A stretch of 64,000 bases of DNA from JBNGOQ01 sp050589645 (GCF_050589645.1 NZ_JBNGOQ010000004.1:124001-188000), one strand, 5' to 3'; positions 34,419 to 43,912 are shown, counted from the stretch's first letter. Translations and numbers: made by a program. Notes: generated by a model not told the origin, from the sequence alone.

Positions 34419-34724
34419 CTAAATGATATGTTCTGGCGGAGGTAGGTGGATCTCCCTGATAAAGTCCGAGCAGCCCGAAGCGTAAAAAGTAATTGCATTC
34501 GCCCCTTCCTTGCCCAGAAAATTTGCCGGGTCCAAATGGGAATGAAAAAAGACCTCTTTCTCGCTATACTCTTTTTTCCCTTCCTTTTTTTTGTTCTCTT
34601 CCTCACCAAAATCCATGACCATCAGGACCTTCGCCTCGAAATCTAACAAGGTAATCACCGAGGGCATCAAAATAGAACCTGCCAACAGAAAGGAAAGAAG
34701 TAAGTGCGAGAAATACCTGAACAT
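34419..34724 (-). CDS. Small secreted hypothetical protein
   Basis: 101 residues from ATG 34724. Hydrophobic signal or anchor segment at the N-terminus (FSHLLLSFLLAGSILMPSVITLL), then a Lys/Glu-rich stretch (EEENKKKEGKKEYSEKE) and a C-terminal part with FHSHLDP and PPPEHII. It resembles a class of small flavobacterial exported proteins of unknown role, some of which are linked to copper or membrane transporters; no function is assigned. It stands alone between the bat operon and the SulP genes. A TTG two codons upstream was not used. Confidence 0.6.
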   Translation of the reverse strand: MFRYFSHLLLSFLLAGSILMPSVITLLDFEAKVLMVMDFGEEENKKKEGKKEYSEKEVFFHSHLDPANFLGKEGANAITFYASGCSDFIREIHLPPPEHII

Positions 34725-34784
34725 GGGCAAAATCGATTTTTCACAAAGATAGAAGGATTACCCGGAGTGCCTGTTAAACAAATT

Positions 34785-35543
34785 TTAAAAATCCTTCAAC
34801 AACTTTATGTCGCTCGAAGGGATCCATCCGGTCTTACCATCGCTCAGGGCTATTTTTTTCCAATCGTTAAGCTGGTCCAAAACAAATACTTTGGTGCCCT
34901 GGTGCAGTTTAAAGGCTTCCTGGCTCCGATTGTTGGGTTCGGATTTTACCGTGGTTTCCTCGGGAAATACAATGGCAGGCTGTTCCGCTTCAAAATCCCT
35001 GTATTGCAGATAGGCAAGGGACACGGACAAAACGGCCAGGATCATGGATGCCATGCTCGTAATAAAGGCGATTCTTTTATGGGTAGCATATCTAAGGAAG
35101 TAGAACGCGATATAGGCCAACACAAAGAGGAGTACGAGACCTACGGCCAGGTAAGACCACTGTTCAAAGGATAAAAACCCTGTAATGCCCTTATAAATTT
35201 TGGAAATACTGGATTCTGGGAGCTCCTCTATCGCATCAAGCGTCATGTTCTGGGCAAACCTCAGATTATTTTTGATCTCGCTATCGTTGGGTTTTAGCAG
35301 CAGCGCCTTTTCATAATAATAGATGCTCGGCGCAATCTGGTTCATTTTGTAATAGGAATTCCCCAAGTTAAAATAGAGCTCTGCCGAATGCGCGCCATTT
35401 TCCAAGATTCGGAGATAGTCCTCGGAGGCCTTCTCATAATCACCTTCATTATAGGCCTCTGTAGCCCTGCTGAAAAGCGCATCGTTCTGTGCCGTTCCGG
35501 TAAGGGAGAGCAATAATAGAAATATGGGCATCAGTTTCTTCAT
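34785..35543 (-). CDS. batE: BatE: TPR and SH3-domain membrane protein
   Basis: 252 residues. Signal peptide (MKKLMPIFLLLLSLTGTAQ), three TPR-like repeats (YNEGDYEKASEDYLRIL, AELYFNLGNSYYKMNQ, SIYYYEKALLLKPND), two membrane segments near 135-175, and a C-terminal bacterial SH3 domain (LHQGTKVFVLDQLNDWKKI, then GKTGWIPSSDI). Last gene of the bat operon, 6 bases after batD. It acts at the inner membrane, with the soluble repeats in the periplasm (inference). The system supports aerotolerance or envelope stress survival in Bacteroides and Leptospira studies; the molecular role is unsettled. Confidence 0.88.
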   Translation of the reverse strand: MKKLMPIFLLLLSLTGTAQNDALFSRATEAYNEGDYEKASEDYLRILENGAHSAELYFNLGNSYYKMNQIAPSIYYYEKALLLKPNDSEIKNNLRFAQNMTLDAIEELPESSISKIYKGITGFLSFEQWSYLAVGLVLLFVLAYIAFYFLRYATHKRIAFITSMASMILAVLSVSLAYLQYRDFEAEQPAIVFPEETTVKSEPNNRSQEAFKLHQGTKVFVLDQLNDWKKIALSDGKTGWIPSSDIKLLKDF

Positions 35544-35549
35544 CTTGCG

Positions 35550-37331
35550 CTATAACTGTTTATCCAAATAAGAGATTACGTCACTTGCCTTAGTGTAGTC
35601 CTGTTGCATCTGCACCTCGGAAAAAGGGCTGTACCGGGCCATTTCACAATTCTCGAGCAAGCCTATAAATCCTTCCATGGTGGTTTCATCTACCTGCTTT
35701 TCGGTAAGCAACATGCTTATTTTGTCCTTGCTGAACTCCGTGGTCTCGATCTTTAGTTTAGCCTTGAGATAATTGTGCAACGCTTTTTCCAGAGCGATAT
35801 AAAAAGCCTCTTTGTCTCCCAGGGTCTTTTTGGCAGCAGACAGGTATTTTCTGGCCAATTTATTGGCCTTTTTTATTTTGTTGCCCGCAACATCACTGGC
35901 AATGGCCTCCCGTTTTTTCCCAAAAAGAACGGTAACGGGTATCAACAGCAGCGGAAGGAACAACCACATGTAAAAACGGGGGGATCCAAAAAAGTAATTG
36001 GTGCCGATCACCGATAAATTCGGCTTCAGTTTTATAAAACTGAATTGACTTCCTGTGCTTACCACCGCCTGACGGTTGTTTAGGGGTGCCCCCAAAGGAC
36101 TTGCTGTATCTTCTCCGGCCGGCCCGTCCATGACATTGATCAAAATTTCCTCGGAGCTCAAGCGCTTATACGACTCCGTCTTGGGGTCAAAATAACTAAA
36201 GGAAATGCTCGGGATGGGATACTTGCCCCGGAAAGAAGGCACAATGGTATAGTTGTTGCTTACCTTTCCCTCCATGCCCGAGAGCGTGGTGCGCACGTTT
36301 TCCTTAAACTCAGGGTCGTATACTTCCAAAGCACTGGGAAGGCTTGGTTCGGGCAACTGAAACAATTTTAGATTGCCCTTTCCCTTTACCTCCACCTTGG
36401 CCTGAAGGGATTCCGATGCGTTTAAATCGGTCTTGCTCGTAGTCACCGAAAAATCAAAACTTCCCACCGCCCCGCTGAAGTTGGGAGGTTTCCCATCCGA
36501 AGGCAAAGCCTTTACGTTTATCGTTCTTTTACCTGCGGAAACCGTCTTATTGGTCTGGGTAAAGATCCTACCTCCAAAGAAATCGCGCTTGTTGGTAGGC
36601 ACATCCACGCTTACATCCAGCGAGAGGGGTTCTATGGTCAATTTCCCTGTTTTTTGCGGATACAGGACCACACGCTTCAAAATCACATAGCGGTATGCCT
36701 TTCCTTGATAGGTGCCATTCTGTATATTATACTTGGTCACCGGCATATCCTGGCTCCAAAAGTTGTTGTATTTAGGATTGTCCAGGGCCCTAAAATTGGT
36801 CACGGTTATAAATTGACTCACATACAGTTTGTATACCACGCTTACCGCTTCGTTAAGGTAGGGATTGGCCTTGGACACCTCTGCCACCAAATGGAGACTT
36901 TCATCGGCGACGTCATCCACGGTCATTTGATCGCTGGGCTTGTCCACAGCGGCGGTGACCTCTATTTTTTTTGAGAGCGATTTATAGGTTTTTCCATCTA
37001 TGACGATTGTGGCCTGCTTGATGGTGAAAACGCCACGTGAGGTGGGTGCCAAGGTATAGGAATAGGTCTTGGAAAAACTTCGTACCCCATTGATCCACGA
37101 AGAACTGATGGATTGAGAGGGTCCCATAAGCACCCTGAACCCATTAAAATCGGGCGGGTCAAAATCATCCCCATCCTTGTTCATCACAAAATCTACCCGT
37201 AGACGCTCATTAATCCCCAGTTTACTCTTGCTAACCTTAACCTCAAAGCTAACGCCATCCTGCGCCCTCACGGTAAAAACCATGAGCAGCAACGGTAAAA
37301 GCAAGAAGTATTTTTTAGAAATAAGCCACAT
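35550..37331 (-). CDS. batD: BatD family protein
   Basis: About 593 residues. Signal peptide (KKYFLLLPLLLMVFTVRAQ), then a long periplasmic region of immunoglobulin-like beta domains (VSFEVKVSKSKLGINERL, RVLMGPSQSISSSWING), one membrane segment near 450 (FYMWLFLPLLLIPVTVLF), and a cytoplasmic helical tail. ATG 37331 shares its A with the batC TGA stop, showing translational coupling; longer GTG/TTG starts would overlap more. Probably acts in the inner membrane with BatA/B. Confidence 0.9.
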   Translation of the reverse strand: MWLISKKYFLLLPLLLMVFTVRAQDGVSFEVKVSKSKLGINERLRVDFVMNKDGDDFDPPDFNGFRVLMGPSQSISSSWINGVRSFSKTYSYTLAPTSRGVFTIKQATIVIDGKTYKSLSKKIEVTAAVDKPSDQMTVDDVADESLHLVAEVSKANPYLNEAVSVVYKLYVSQFITVTNFRALDNPKYNNFWSQDMPVTKYNIQNGTYQGKAYRYVILKRVVLYPQKTGKLTIEPLSLDVSVDVPTNKRDFFGGRIFTQTNKTVSAGKRTINVKALPSDGKPPNFSGAVGSFDFSVTTSKTDLNASESLQAKVEVKGKGNLKLFQLPEPSLPSALEVYDPEFKENVRTTLSGMEGKVSNNYTIVPSFRGKYPIPSISFSYFDPKTESYKRLSSEEILINVMDGPAGEDTASPLGAPLNNRQAVVSTGSQFSFIKLKPNLSVIGTNYFFGSPRFYMWLFLPLLLIPVTVLFGKKREAIASDVAGNKIKKANKLARKYLSAAKKTLGDKEAFYIALEKALHNYLKAKLKIETTEFSKDKISMLLTEKQVDETTMEGFIGLLENCEMARYSPFSEVQMQQDYTKASDVISYLDKQL

Positions 37332-38194
37332 CACCAATCTTTTTCATTCTTCGTTTTAACACCCTTTACCTTTTTGGCGTCTATTTTTTCCTGAACTTTT
37401 TTCTCTTCATTCTGCATAGCCTCCAAAAGATTCTTTACCTGTTGGGGAGACAGTTGATTGGGTCTTGGACGTTTCTGGTCCTTAGGCCGATCGCCCTGCT
37501 CTGGCTGTTTTTTCTTTTCTTCTTTTTTATCTCCATCACCTTCCTTGTTCTCTTCCTTTTTTTCATCTCCCTTGTCACCCTCGTCTCCTTTGTCCTCGTT
37601 TTCCTTGTTGTCCTGATCGCCCTTGTTATCTTCCTTATTGTCCCCTTCGTTTTTTTGATCCTGATTCTTATCCTTTTTGTCCTCTTGATCCTGCTTGTCC
37701 TCTCCTCCTTGATTTTGGTCGTTCTTTTGTTCGTCCTGCTGTTTTTTCAGCATTTCTTTGGCCAAGGCCAAATTATAGCGGGTCTCCTCATCGGTAGGAT
37801 TGTTCCTAAGGGCCTCTTTGTAAGCCTCCACCGCTTTTTGGTATTCCTTGTTCTTCATAAAGACATTGCCCATATTGTGATAGGCCTTGTGCTTGTCCGC
37901 TTTGTTTTCTGCCAAATCGCCCGCTTGCTTAAATCGGGCAAAAGCTTCGCTATAGGTTTCCTTGTTGTAGTAGGCATTCCCCAGGTTATAGGGCGCGGCC
38001 ACGTTTTCTGTGCTTTTGGAAATGGCCTTTCTATACGTGGCCTCGGCATTGATGAAATTGTCCTCTGAAAGTTCCTTGTTCGCTTCCCAAGTAAGGTTTT
38101 TGGAAGCGCGCAGGGCCTTCTCATTTTCTTTGGTTTCCTCTTGGGCAAAGGAAACACATCCGACCAAAAAAACAAGATATAAAATCGTTCTCAT
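37331..38194 (-). CDS. batC: BatC: TPR protein with a charged low-complexity tail
   Basis: 287 residues. Signal peptide (MRTILYLVFLVGCVSFAQ; the Cys could also make it a lipoprotein), then three or four TPR repeats (NVAAPYNLGNAYYNKETYSEAF, split; KAYHNMGNVFMKNKEYQKAV; EETRYNLALAKEML). From about residue 150 to 240 the protein is almost only Lys, Asp, Glu, Asn, Gln and Gly. A C-terminal helix (LSPQQVKNLLEAMQNEEKKV) is conserved in BatC. ATG 38194 lies 1 base after the batB stop and is preferred to an ATG inside batB. Confidence 0.88.
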   Translation of the reverse strand: MRTILYLVFLVGCVSFAQEETKENEKALRASKNLTWEANKELSEDNFINAEATYRKAISKSTENVAAPYNLGNAYYNKETYSEAFARFKQAGDLAENKADKHKAYHNMGNVFMKNKEYQKAVEAYKEALRNNPTDEETRYNLALAKEMLKKQQDEQKNDQNQGGEDKQDQEDKKDKNQDQKNEGDNKEDNKGDQDNKENEDKGDEGDKGDEKKEENKEGDGDKKEEKKKQPEQGDRPKDQKRPRPNQLSPQQVKNLLEAMQNEEKKVQEKIDAKKVKGVKTKNEKDW

Positions 38195-38195
38195 G

Positions 38196-39242
38196 TTACT
38201 CATCCACTTTTTCATTAAACAGATTCAGTTTTTTAAGCCATTGGGTCTTTCGGTCCAACAGAAAGATGTCCAAAAATAAAAAGAATAGCCCCAAGGCCAA
38301 AAACCACTGGTATTGGTCCTTGAACTCTGCAAACTGTTTGGCCTCGAACTCCTTTTTGTCCATCTGGAACAATTGCTCCTTGATATATTCAACGGCCTCT
38401 TCCGTATTGGCCCCGTTAATGTATTCCCCATTGCCTTCGGAAGCGATCTCGTTCAAAATGGTTTCGTTCAGTTTGGTAATGACCACCTCGCCCTGGGCAT
38501 CTTTTTTATGGCTTTCCACAACCCCATTTTTTTTCAGCGGGATGGGGCCTCCCTTCTTTTTTCCTACACCAATGGTAAATATACGAATCCCCTCTTCTAC
38601 CGCCACATCCACCGCTTCCAGTGTTGAACCTTCCGAATGATCCTCCCCATCCGAAACGATGAACAGTACCCTGTTTGTCTGCTCTTCGTCGTCATAATAG
38701 GTCGCCGCCAGTTCAATGGCCTGGTTGATTGCCGTTCCCTGGGACGAAAGCATATTGGTGTTCATGCTTTGCAAAAACATTTTGGCCGCTCCATAGTCTG
38801 TGGTTATTGGCAACTGGGGAAAAGCTTGCCCGGCGTAGGCAATAATCCCTATCCGGTCGCTGGCCAATTGGTTGATGATTTCGGAGACCAAGCGTTTGGC
38901 CTTTTCCAGTCGGTTTGGGGCAATATCCTCCGCGAGCATACTTCTGGAGACATCCACCGCGAAGACAATGTCTACCCCTTCCCGTTTAACCGTCTCCAAT
39001 TTTGTGCCAATTTTCGGGTTTACCAGCCCAAGGACCAAAAAAGTTAGGCCCAAAAGCAAAAAAATGAGTTTCAAGGTAGATTTAAAGCTAGATCGATCTG
39101 GTGTTAAACGTCTCAATAACGACGGGCTGGCAAACTTCTTCTGCGCACTTCGCTTCCATATTTGCAGGGCAACGAACAGCACGATCATCATGGGAATAAT
39201 GAACAGGAGATAGAAATATATTTTTTCGTCGAGCTGAATCAT
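38196..39242 (-). CDS. batB: BatB: von Willebrand factor A domain membrane protein
   Basis: 348 residues. Two N-terminal membrane segments (YFYLLFIIPMMIVLFVAL and LKLIFLLLGLTFLVLGLV), a VWA domain with the MIDAS motif DVSRS near residue 97 and SDGEDHSEG as the later metal residue, and a C-terminal membrane segment (FLALGLFFLFLDIFLL). The VWA domain should bind a divalent metal and partner proteins on the outer face of the inner membrane. Follows batA by 5 bases. Confidence 0.92.
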   Translation of the reverse strand: MIQLDEKIYFYLLFIIPMMIVLFVALQIWKRSAQKKFASPSLLRRLTPDRSSFKSTLKLIFLLLGLTFLVLGLVNPKIGTKLETVKREGVDIVFAVDVSRSMLAEDIAPNRLEKAKRLVSEIINQLASDRIGIIAYAGQAFPQLPITTDYGAAKMFLQSMNTNMLSSQGTAINQAIELAATYYDDEEQTNRVLFIVSDGEDHSEGSTLEAVDVAVEEGIRIFTIGVGKKKGGPIPLKKNGVVESHKKDAQGEVVITKLNETILNEIASEGNGEYINGANTEEAVEYIKEQLFQMDKKEFEAKQFAEFKDQYQWFLALGLFFLFLDIFLLDRKTQWLKKLNLFNEKVDE

Positions 39243-39247
39243 AAAAT

Positions 39248-40246
39248 TTATATAAAGCTTCTAAATAGCGTTATCCTGAAGAACCATTCCAGTATAAGCA
39301 AAGCCCCTGCCAAAAGCACCCAGGGTCTAAATTTTTCTTCGTATTTGTAATATTTGAATTCTTCGATTTCCGTTTTTTCCAACTTGTTGATCTCGTCGTA
39401 GATATCCTCCAGGCTTTCATTATTGGTCGCCCTAAAATACTTGCCCCCGGTAACTTCGGCGATTTCCTCTAGGAGGTTTTCATCTATTTCGACCTGGCGC
39501 ATGCCATATCGGAAGGACCCGTCCCTGTTATAGGCTATTGGTGAAAGGGCATTGCCGTTGGTGCCCAGGCCAATGGTATAGGTCTTTATTCCGAATTCCA
39601 CGGCAAGATCGGCGGCTGTCTGCGGCTCTATAAAGCCGGAGTTGTTCACCCCATCGGTAAGCAATATGATCACTTTGCTAATTGCTTTGCTCTCCTTTAA
39701 GCGGTTTACAGAGGTAGCAAGGCCCATCCCTATGGCTGTCCCATCATTGAGCTGTCCGTAGGTAATTTCCCGAAGTGCGTTTAGAACAATCGATTTATCA
39801 CTGGTTATAGGAGTTTTGGTATAGCTTTCCCCGGCATAGGCCACCAGGCCGATCCGATCATTGGGCCGTTTTCGGATAAAATCACCGGCCACCTCCTTAA
39901 GCGCGGACAACCTATTGGGTTTTAAGTCCCTTGCCAGCATACTGGAGGAGACATCTATGGCCATAACAATATCTATCCCTTTGGTAGTTTTTGTCCGGGT
40001 AGAAATATCCTCTGTCTGTGGTCTGGCCAGTGCCGTAATGATCGCCGCAAGTGCCAACAGGCGCAACAGAAACAACAAGGGCTTCAGTTTGGGCAAAAAC
40101 CCCGAATCCGAAAATCCTTTGATGCTCGAAATTTTGAGCGCGGCCGTTTCTTCCTTGCGTTTGAAAAAATACCAAAGCAAAGCCAGCGGAAGCAATAGGA
40201 GCAACCAAAAGAACTGTGGGTTTGCAAATTCGATATTTTCTAACAT
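39248..40246 (-). CDS. batA: BatA: von Willebrand factor A domain membrane protein
   Basis: 332 residues, paralogous to BatB. Membrane segments at the N-terminus (FWLLLLLPLALLWYF and LLFLLRLLALAAIITAL), MIDAS motif DVSSS near 96, the later metal site LTDGVNNSG, and a C-terminal membrane segment (VLLAGALLILEWFFRI). Its ATG follows the TAA of the upstream gene directly. MoxR-type AAA ATPases work with VWA proteins, so BatA/B are the likely partners of the MoxR encoded at the head of this operon. Confidence 0.93.
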   Translation of the reverse strand: MLENIEFANPQFFWLLLLLPLALLWYFFKRKEETAALKISSIKGFSDSGFLPKLKPLLFLLRLLALAAIITALARPQTEDISTRTKTTKGIDIVMAIDVSSSMLARDLKPNRLSALKEVAGDFIRKRPNDRIGLVAYAGESYTKTPITSDKSIVLNALREITYGQLNDGTAIGMGLATSVNRLKESKAISKVIILLTDGVNNSGFIEPQTAADLAVEFGIKTYTIGLGTNGNALSPIAYNRDGSFRYGMRQVEIDENLLEEIAEVTGGKYFRATNNESLEDIYDEINKLEKTEIEEFKYYKYEEKFRPWVLLAGALLILEWFFRITLFRSFI

Positions 40247-41908
40247 TTACGCTTCTGTTTTAACTTCTACGGACCTTAGGATGCGCGCAACAATCTGTTC
40301 GGCATAGGAATCATTGTCCAACCAAGACAATAGAATCTGTTGTTGAAAACCTTTGCCGCCAAAACTTAATATAATATATTTTCCCCTGACCAGTTCCTTG
40401 GAATCCGGAACGGCAAACTTTCCGCTGCCGTAGGTCTTGATTCCCGTTACCCCGGTCGTGGTGGTAAACTCTTCCTGCTTGGTAATGATATTTTTGGCGC
40501 CCTGATCCTCAAAGTTTTTCAATAACTGTTCTATAGATTTTTCAAAATCGGGTTCCGCAAGTTCGGTAAAGGAGGTCGATGAGGTTGCAACGGTGAACAA
40601 GCCGATGGAACTCGTATAGATAAAGTTGTGCTGTTCTTTAATATCTTCCCTTGCCTCTGCCGGAAGCGGAATGTCCTGTCGAATTAATACTTTAGGGGTT
40701 TCCAAGCTGATCGGGGGATAGCCGTACGAACTGGATACCCACTCCCCGTCCAGAAGTTCCTTGGTGGGATGACCCAATACTGTATCCTTTACCTGATTGA
40801 AACCGTAATAACTTACTGCCGAAACTGCGGAAATGAGAAGAAGGGCAACCGTGGCCGCTACGGCAATGACAATCTTCTTCCGATACTTTTTACGAGCCAA
40901 TTCTTCTTGATATTCCTGCTGTTGCATCAATTCCTCCTCCGTAGGTTCTGGAAGGGCTTCCTTGGTCTTAATGACAATTTCCTCAATAGATTTCCTGTCC
41001 TGTTCCGCGGTGGATGTAGGCGGCTTGGACTTTGCGAATTTTACAAGATCCGCAGTCTGTAATATTCTTTTGAACTGATGAATGGTGTCATCTTCCAATT
41101 TTAGTTCCCCCGCATCCTTGAGCATCTCCAATTTATCGATCAGCTGATTCGTGGTACTTTCCAGGGCTGTAACGTGCACGTCCTCCTCAAGGTACGAGCG
41201 TACAATGTCCGTAAGCTCCGAATAGTACCGCTTGTATTCGTCCTGGATGAGGTACTTGGAATTTTCCAGGCGTTTTAACTCCAGCAAAGCCCTATCGTAA
41301 GGCGGCAAAAGGGCCTCTTTCTCCTCTTCGGTCAACGGTTTTTTGCGGAACACGAACCAATACAACAATCCGCCCACCAATAACAGGCCCAACAAGATTA
41401 TCAAAAGGACTTTCCAAAGTCTGGAATAACTTTTCTCTACCGGGATAAGGGATTTGATGTCGTACATCTTCTGGGTAAGCGTATCCACAGGTACCGTGGC
41501 CACATTGATTTTGACAGAATCCGTAAAAAAGGGTTTTTCATTGATCGCAATACGTTGCGGGGGAATCGTGTACACCCCGGAATCGAATTGCGTCAGCGCG
41601 TAGATTTTTTGTAGGGTGAGCCTATTCTTTTTACGTGTGGTATCGGTCACAAAGGCCTCAACGGTCTCCAAGGGAGAAAAAGTCTGCCCCTCTGGGAAGA
41701 AGACAAGATCGGTAGAATCGGTCTCCACGGTAATCGTATATTTTATCTGCTCCCCTATCTTTATGAAAGTGGTATCGATTTCTGAGTGTACGGAAGGGGA
41801 GGATTGTGCCCTGCCGTAAAACGAAGCCAGCACAAATAGGAGGAGAAAGAAGAGGTATTGCACCTCCCTCCCTAATAACACTTTAGCTGTAACTTTAGAA
41901 CACTTCAT
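40247..41908 (-). CDS. Bat-operon membrane protein of unknown function
   Basis: 553 residues. Signal peptide after a short basic lead (QYLFFLLLFVLASFYGRAQ), a periplasmic beta-rich domain (KIGEQIKYTITVETDSTDLV) similar in style to BatD and DUF4381 proteins, a membrane segment near 165-187 (LWKVLLIILLGLLLVGGLLY), a cytoplasmic charged helical region (GTPase-free), a second membrane segment near 348-368, and an extra C-terminal domain of about 180 residues without a recognised family. It fills the slot between the DUF58 gene and batA, where flavobacteria commonly have a protein of this sort. Confidence 0.75.
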   Translation of the reverse strand: MKCSKVTAKVLLGREVQYLFFLLLFVLASFYGRAQSSPSVHSEIDTTFIKIGEQIKYTITVETDSTDLVFFPEGQTFSPLETVEAFVTDTTRKKNRLTLQKIYALTQFDSGVYTIPPQRIAINEKPFFTDSVKINVATVPVDTLTQKMYDIKSLIPVEKSYSRLWKVLLIILLGLLLVGGLLYWFVFRKKPLTEEEKEALLPPYDRALLELKRLENSKYLIQDEYKRYYSELTDIVRSYLEEDVHVTALESTTNQLIDKLEMLKDAGELKLEDDTIHQFKRILQTADLVKFAKSKPPTSTAEQDRKSIEEIVIKTKEALPEPTEEELMQQQEYQEELARKKYRKKIVIAVAATVALLLISAVSAVSYYGFNQVKDTVLGHPTKELLDGEWVSSSYGYPPISLETPKVLIRQDIPLPAEAREDIKEQHNFIYTSSIGLFTVATSSTSFTELAEPDFEKSIEQLLKNFEDQGAKNIITKQEEFTTTTGVTGIKTYGSGKFAVPDSKELVRGKYIILSFGGKGFQQQILLSWLDNDSYAEQIVARILRSVEVKTEA

Positions 41909-41913
41909 TTGTA

Positions 41914-42780
41914 CTATCCCCTTCGCTTAAAATAACCCAATAATTTCTTTACGTAGCTCTCATCTACCCGACAACTCAGAATACCACAGCCAGACTTGGT
42001 GAAGGTATCCTCAAAATAATCGACGCGCTCCTGATGGTATTTTTTATAAGCCATGCGCACCTTTCTGGATTGGGTGTTTACCAATTGCAGGGTTCCGGTT
42101 TCGGCATCGCGCATTTGGACCATTCCCAAGTTGGGAATAGCTTCTTCGCGCTGATCGTATACGCGTATGCCGGTAACGTCGTGCTTGTTGCCGGTTATCT
42201 TTAAGGTCCTTTCATAATCCTCGGCGATAAAATCGGAAAGCACAAAAACAATGGCCTTCTTTTTCATGACGTTGGTAAGGTATTTCAAGGCTTCCGCAAT
42301 ATTGGTCTGCCTACTTTTTGGGGTAAACTCCAAAAGTTCCCTAATGATCCGGAGTACATGGCTTTTCCCTTTTTTTGGTGGAATAAAGAGCTCTACCTCA
42401 TCAGAAAACAGAACCAGCCCGGCTTTATCGTTGTTCTGCATGGCGGAAAAGGCCAGGGTAGCCGATATTTCCGTAATAATGTCCTTTTTGAATTGGTTGG
42501 AGGTGCCGAACAGTTCGGACCCGCTCACATCTACCATCAACATCATGGTGAGCTCGCGTTCTTCTTCAAAGACCTTTACATAGGGTTCGTTATACCGCGC
42601 GGTTACATTCCAATCTATACTTCTCACATCATCCCCGAACTGATACTGCCGCACTTCACTAAAGGTCATACCCCTTCCCTTAAAGGTAGAATGGTACTCA
42701 CCACCAAAAATATGATCGGAAAGACGTCTGGTCTTTATCTCGATCTTGCGAACCTTCTTAAGTAATTCTTTGGTATCCAT
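41914..42780 (-). CDS. DUF58 domain protein of the moxR/bat operon
   Basis: 288 residues from ATG 42780. DUF58 signature: GEYHSTFKGRGMTFSEVRQY, FGDDVRSIDWNVTARYNEPYVK (split), then a VWA-like core with MMLMVDVSGSELFG and FVLSDFIAE. No membrane segment. DUF58 proteins lie directly after MoxR in most bacteria and are thought to serve as its substrates or adaptors. A GTG 8 codons earlier is possible but would be an unusual start. The moxR stop is 76 bases upstream. Confidence 0.92.
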   Translation of the reverse strand: MDTKELLKKVRKIEIKTRRLSDHIFGGEYHSTFKGRGMTFSEVRQYQFGDDVRSIDWNVTARYNEPYVKVFEEERELTMMLMVDVSGSELFGTSNQFKKDIITEISATLAFSAMQNNDKAGLVLFSDEVELFIPPKKGKSHVLRIIRELLEFTPKSRQTNIAEALKYLTNVMKKKAIVFVLSDFIAEDYERTLKITGNKHDVTGIRVYDQREEAIPNLGMVQMRDAETGTLQLVNTQSRKVRMAYKKYHQERVDYFEDTFTKSGCGILSCRVDESYVKKLLGYFKRRG

Positions 42781-42856
42781 GGGCTCCGTCGGGAGTTTGT
42801 TCACCTGATGAATGTTTCCAGCTAAAACTTAAAATCTCGAAACTTGAAACGGGATG

Positions 42857-43867
42857 CTAAGGCACCTCAATTTCGTTTACAATCTTATTGATGATTTCTT
42901 CTGAAGTAATATTTTCTGCCTCTGCCTCGTAAGTGATGCCTATTCTATGCCGGAGCACATCGTGTACCACGGCCCTGACATCTTCGGGGACCACATACCC
43001 CCTTCGCTTGATAAAGGCATAACATTTGGCGGCGTTCCCCAGATTAATACTTCCTCTGGGAGAGGCACCAAAGCTGATGAGTGGTTTTAGATCTCCTAAA
43101 TTATATTTTTCCGGATAGCGTGTGGCAAAGACCAGATCCAGGATATACTTTTCTATTTTTTCGTCCATATAGACCTCCCTGACCGCCTGCTGGGCGCTTA
43201 GAATTTGTTTAAGGCTAATCACAGGGGTAACGGCATCGTAATTTTGAAGTAGATTTTGCCTCATAATCAGTTGCTCCTCGTTCATCTTGGGGTAATCAAT
43301 TACGGTCTTAAGCATAAAACGGTCTACTTGTGCTTCGGGCAGTGGGTAAGTGCCTTCCTGCTCTACCGGATTCTGTGTGGCCATTACCAAGAAAGGTTTG
43401 TCCAGAATAAAGGTTTCGTCCCCAATGGTGACCTGTTTCTCCTGCATGGCCTCCAAGAGGGCAGATTGCACCTTGGCCGGGGCCCGGTTTATTTCGTCCG
43501 CAAGCACGAAGTTGGCAAAAATGGGCCCTTTTTTAATGGAGAAGTCGTTCTCTTTTATGTTGTAGATCATGGTGCCTACCACATCGGCGGGCAACAGGTC
43601 TGGGGTAAATTGTATTCTGCTAAAGCTTCCTTTAACCGCTTTGGCAAGGGTATTTATAGCAAGGGTCTTGGCCAGACCGGGAACACCTTCAAGTAAAATA
43701 TGTCCTTGTCCCAACAGGCCAATGAGCAATCGTTCCACCATGTGTTTTTGCCCAACGATTACCTTGTTCATTTCTATTGTGAGCAAATCTATAAAAGCGC
43801 TCTCCTTCTCAATTTTCTCGTTCACGGCACTAATATCAATAGTAGTATTTTCTTCCATAGAAACCAT
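42857..43867 (-). CDS. MoxR family AAA+ ATPase
   Basis: 336 residues. Walker A GVPGLAKT near 80, Walker B FVLADEINRAP near 143, sensor 1 in FLVMATQNPVEQEGTYPLPEAQ (asparagine in ATQNP), arginine finger QVDRF, and a C-terminal lid with GASPRGSINL. A chaperone-like ATPase that should act on the DUF58/VWA proteins encoded downstream. First gene of an operon of eight genes on the minus strand. Two in-frame ATGs (43867 and 43858) are both compatible with the promoter. Confidence 0.95.
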   Translation of the reverse strand: MVSMEENTTIDISAVNEKIEKESAFIDLLTIEMNKVIVGQKHMVERLLIGLLGQGHILLEGVPGLAKTLAINTLAKAVKGSFSRIQFTPDLLPADVVGTMIYNIKENDFSIKKGPIFANFVLADEINRAPAKVQSALLEAMQEKQVTIGDETFILDKPFLVMATQNPVEQEGTYPLPEAQVDRFMLKTVIDYPKMNEEQLIMRQNLLQNYDAVTPVISLKQILSAQQAVREVYMDEKIEKYILDLVFATRYPEKYNLGDLKPLISFGASPRGSINLGNAAKCYAFIKRRGYVVPEDVRAVVHDVLRHRIGITYEAEAENITSEEIINKIVNEIEVP

Positions 43868-43880
43868 TTTAATTTTGATG

Positions 43881-43912
43881 CAAATAAAGTAAGCATTTAA
43901 ATAAAACGCAAA
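43881..43912 (-). promoter_or_regulatory. Promoter of the moxR/bat operon
   Basis: On the minus strand TTTG (43909-43912), 20 bases, then TTTATTTG (43881-43888), one mismatch to TAnnTTTG. It lies 13 bases before the first moxR ATG and fits the Bacteroidota pattern; it would drive the whole operon. Confidence 0.55.

Noticed and set aside
37442..38068. A 208-codon hydrophobic plus-strand frame
   Set aside because: Exact complement of the Lys/Asp/Glu-rich tail of BatC; the apparent membrane protein is a composition artefact.
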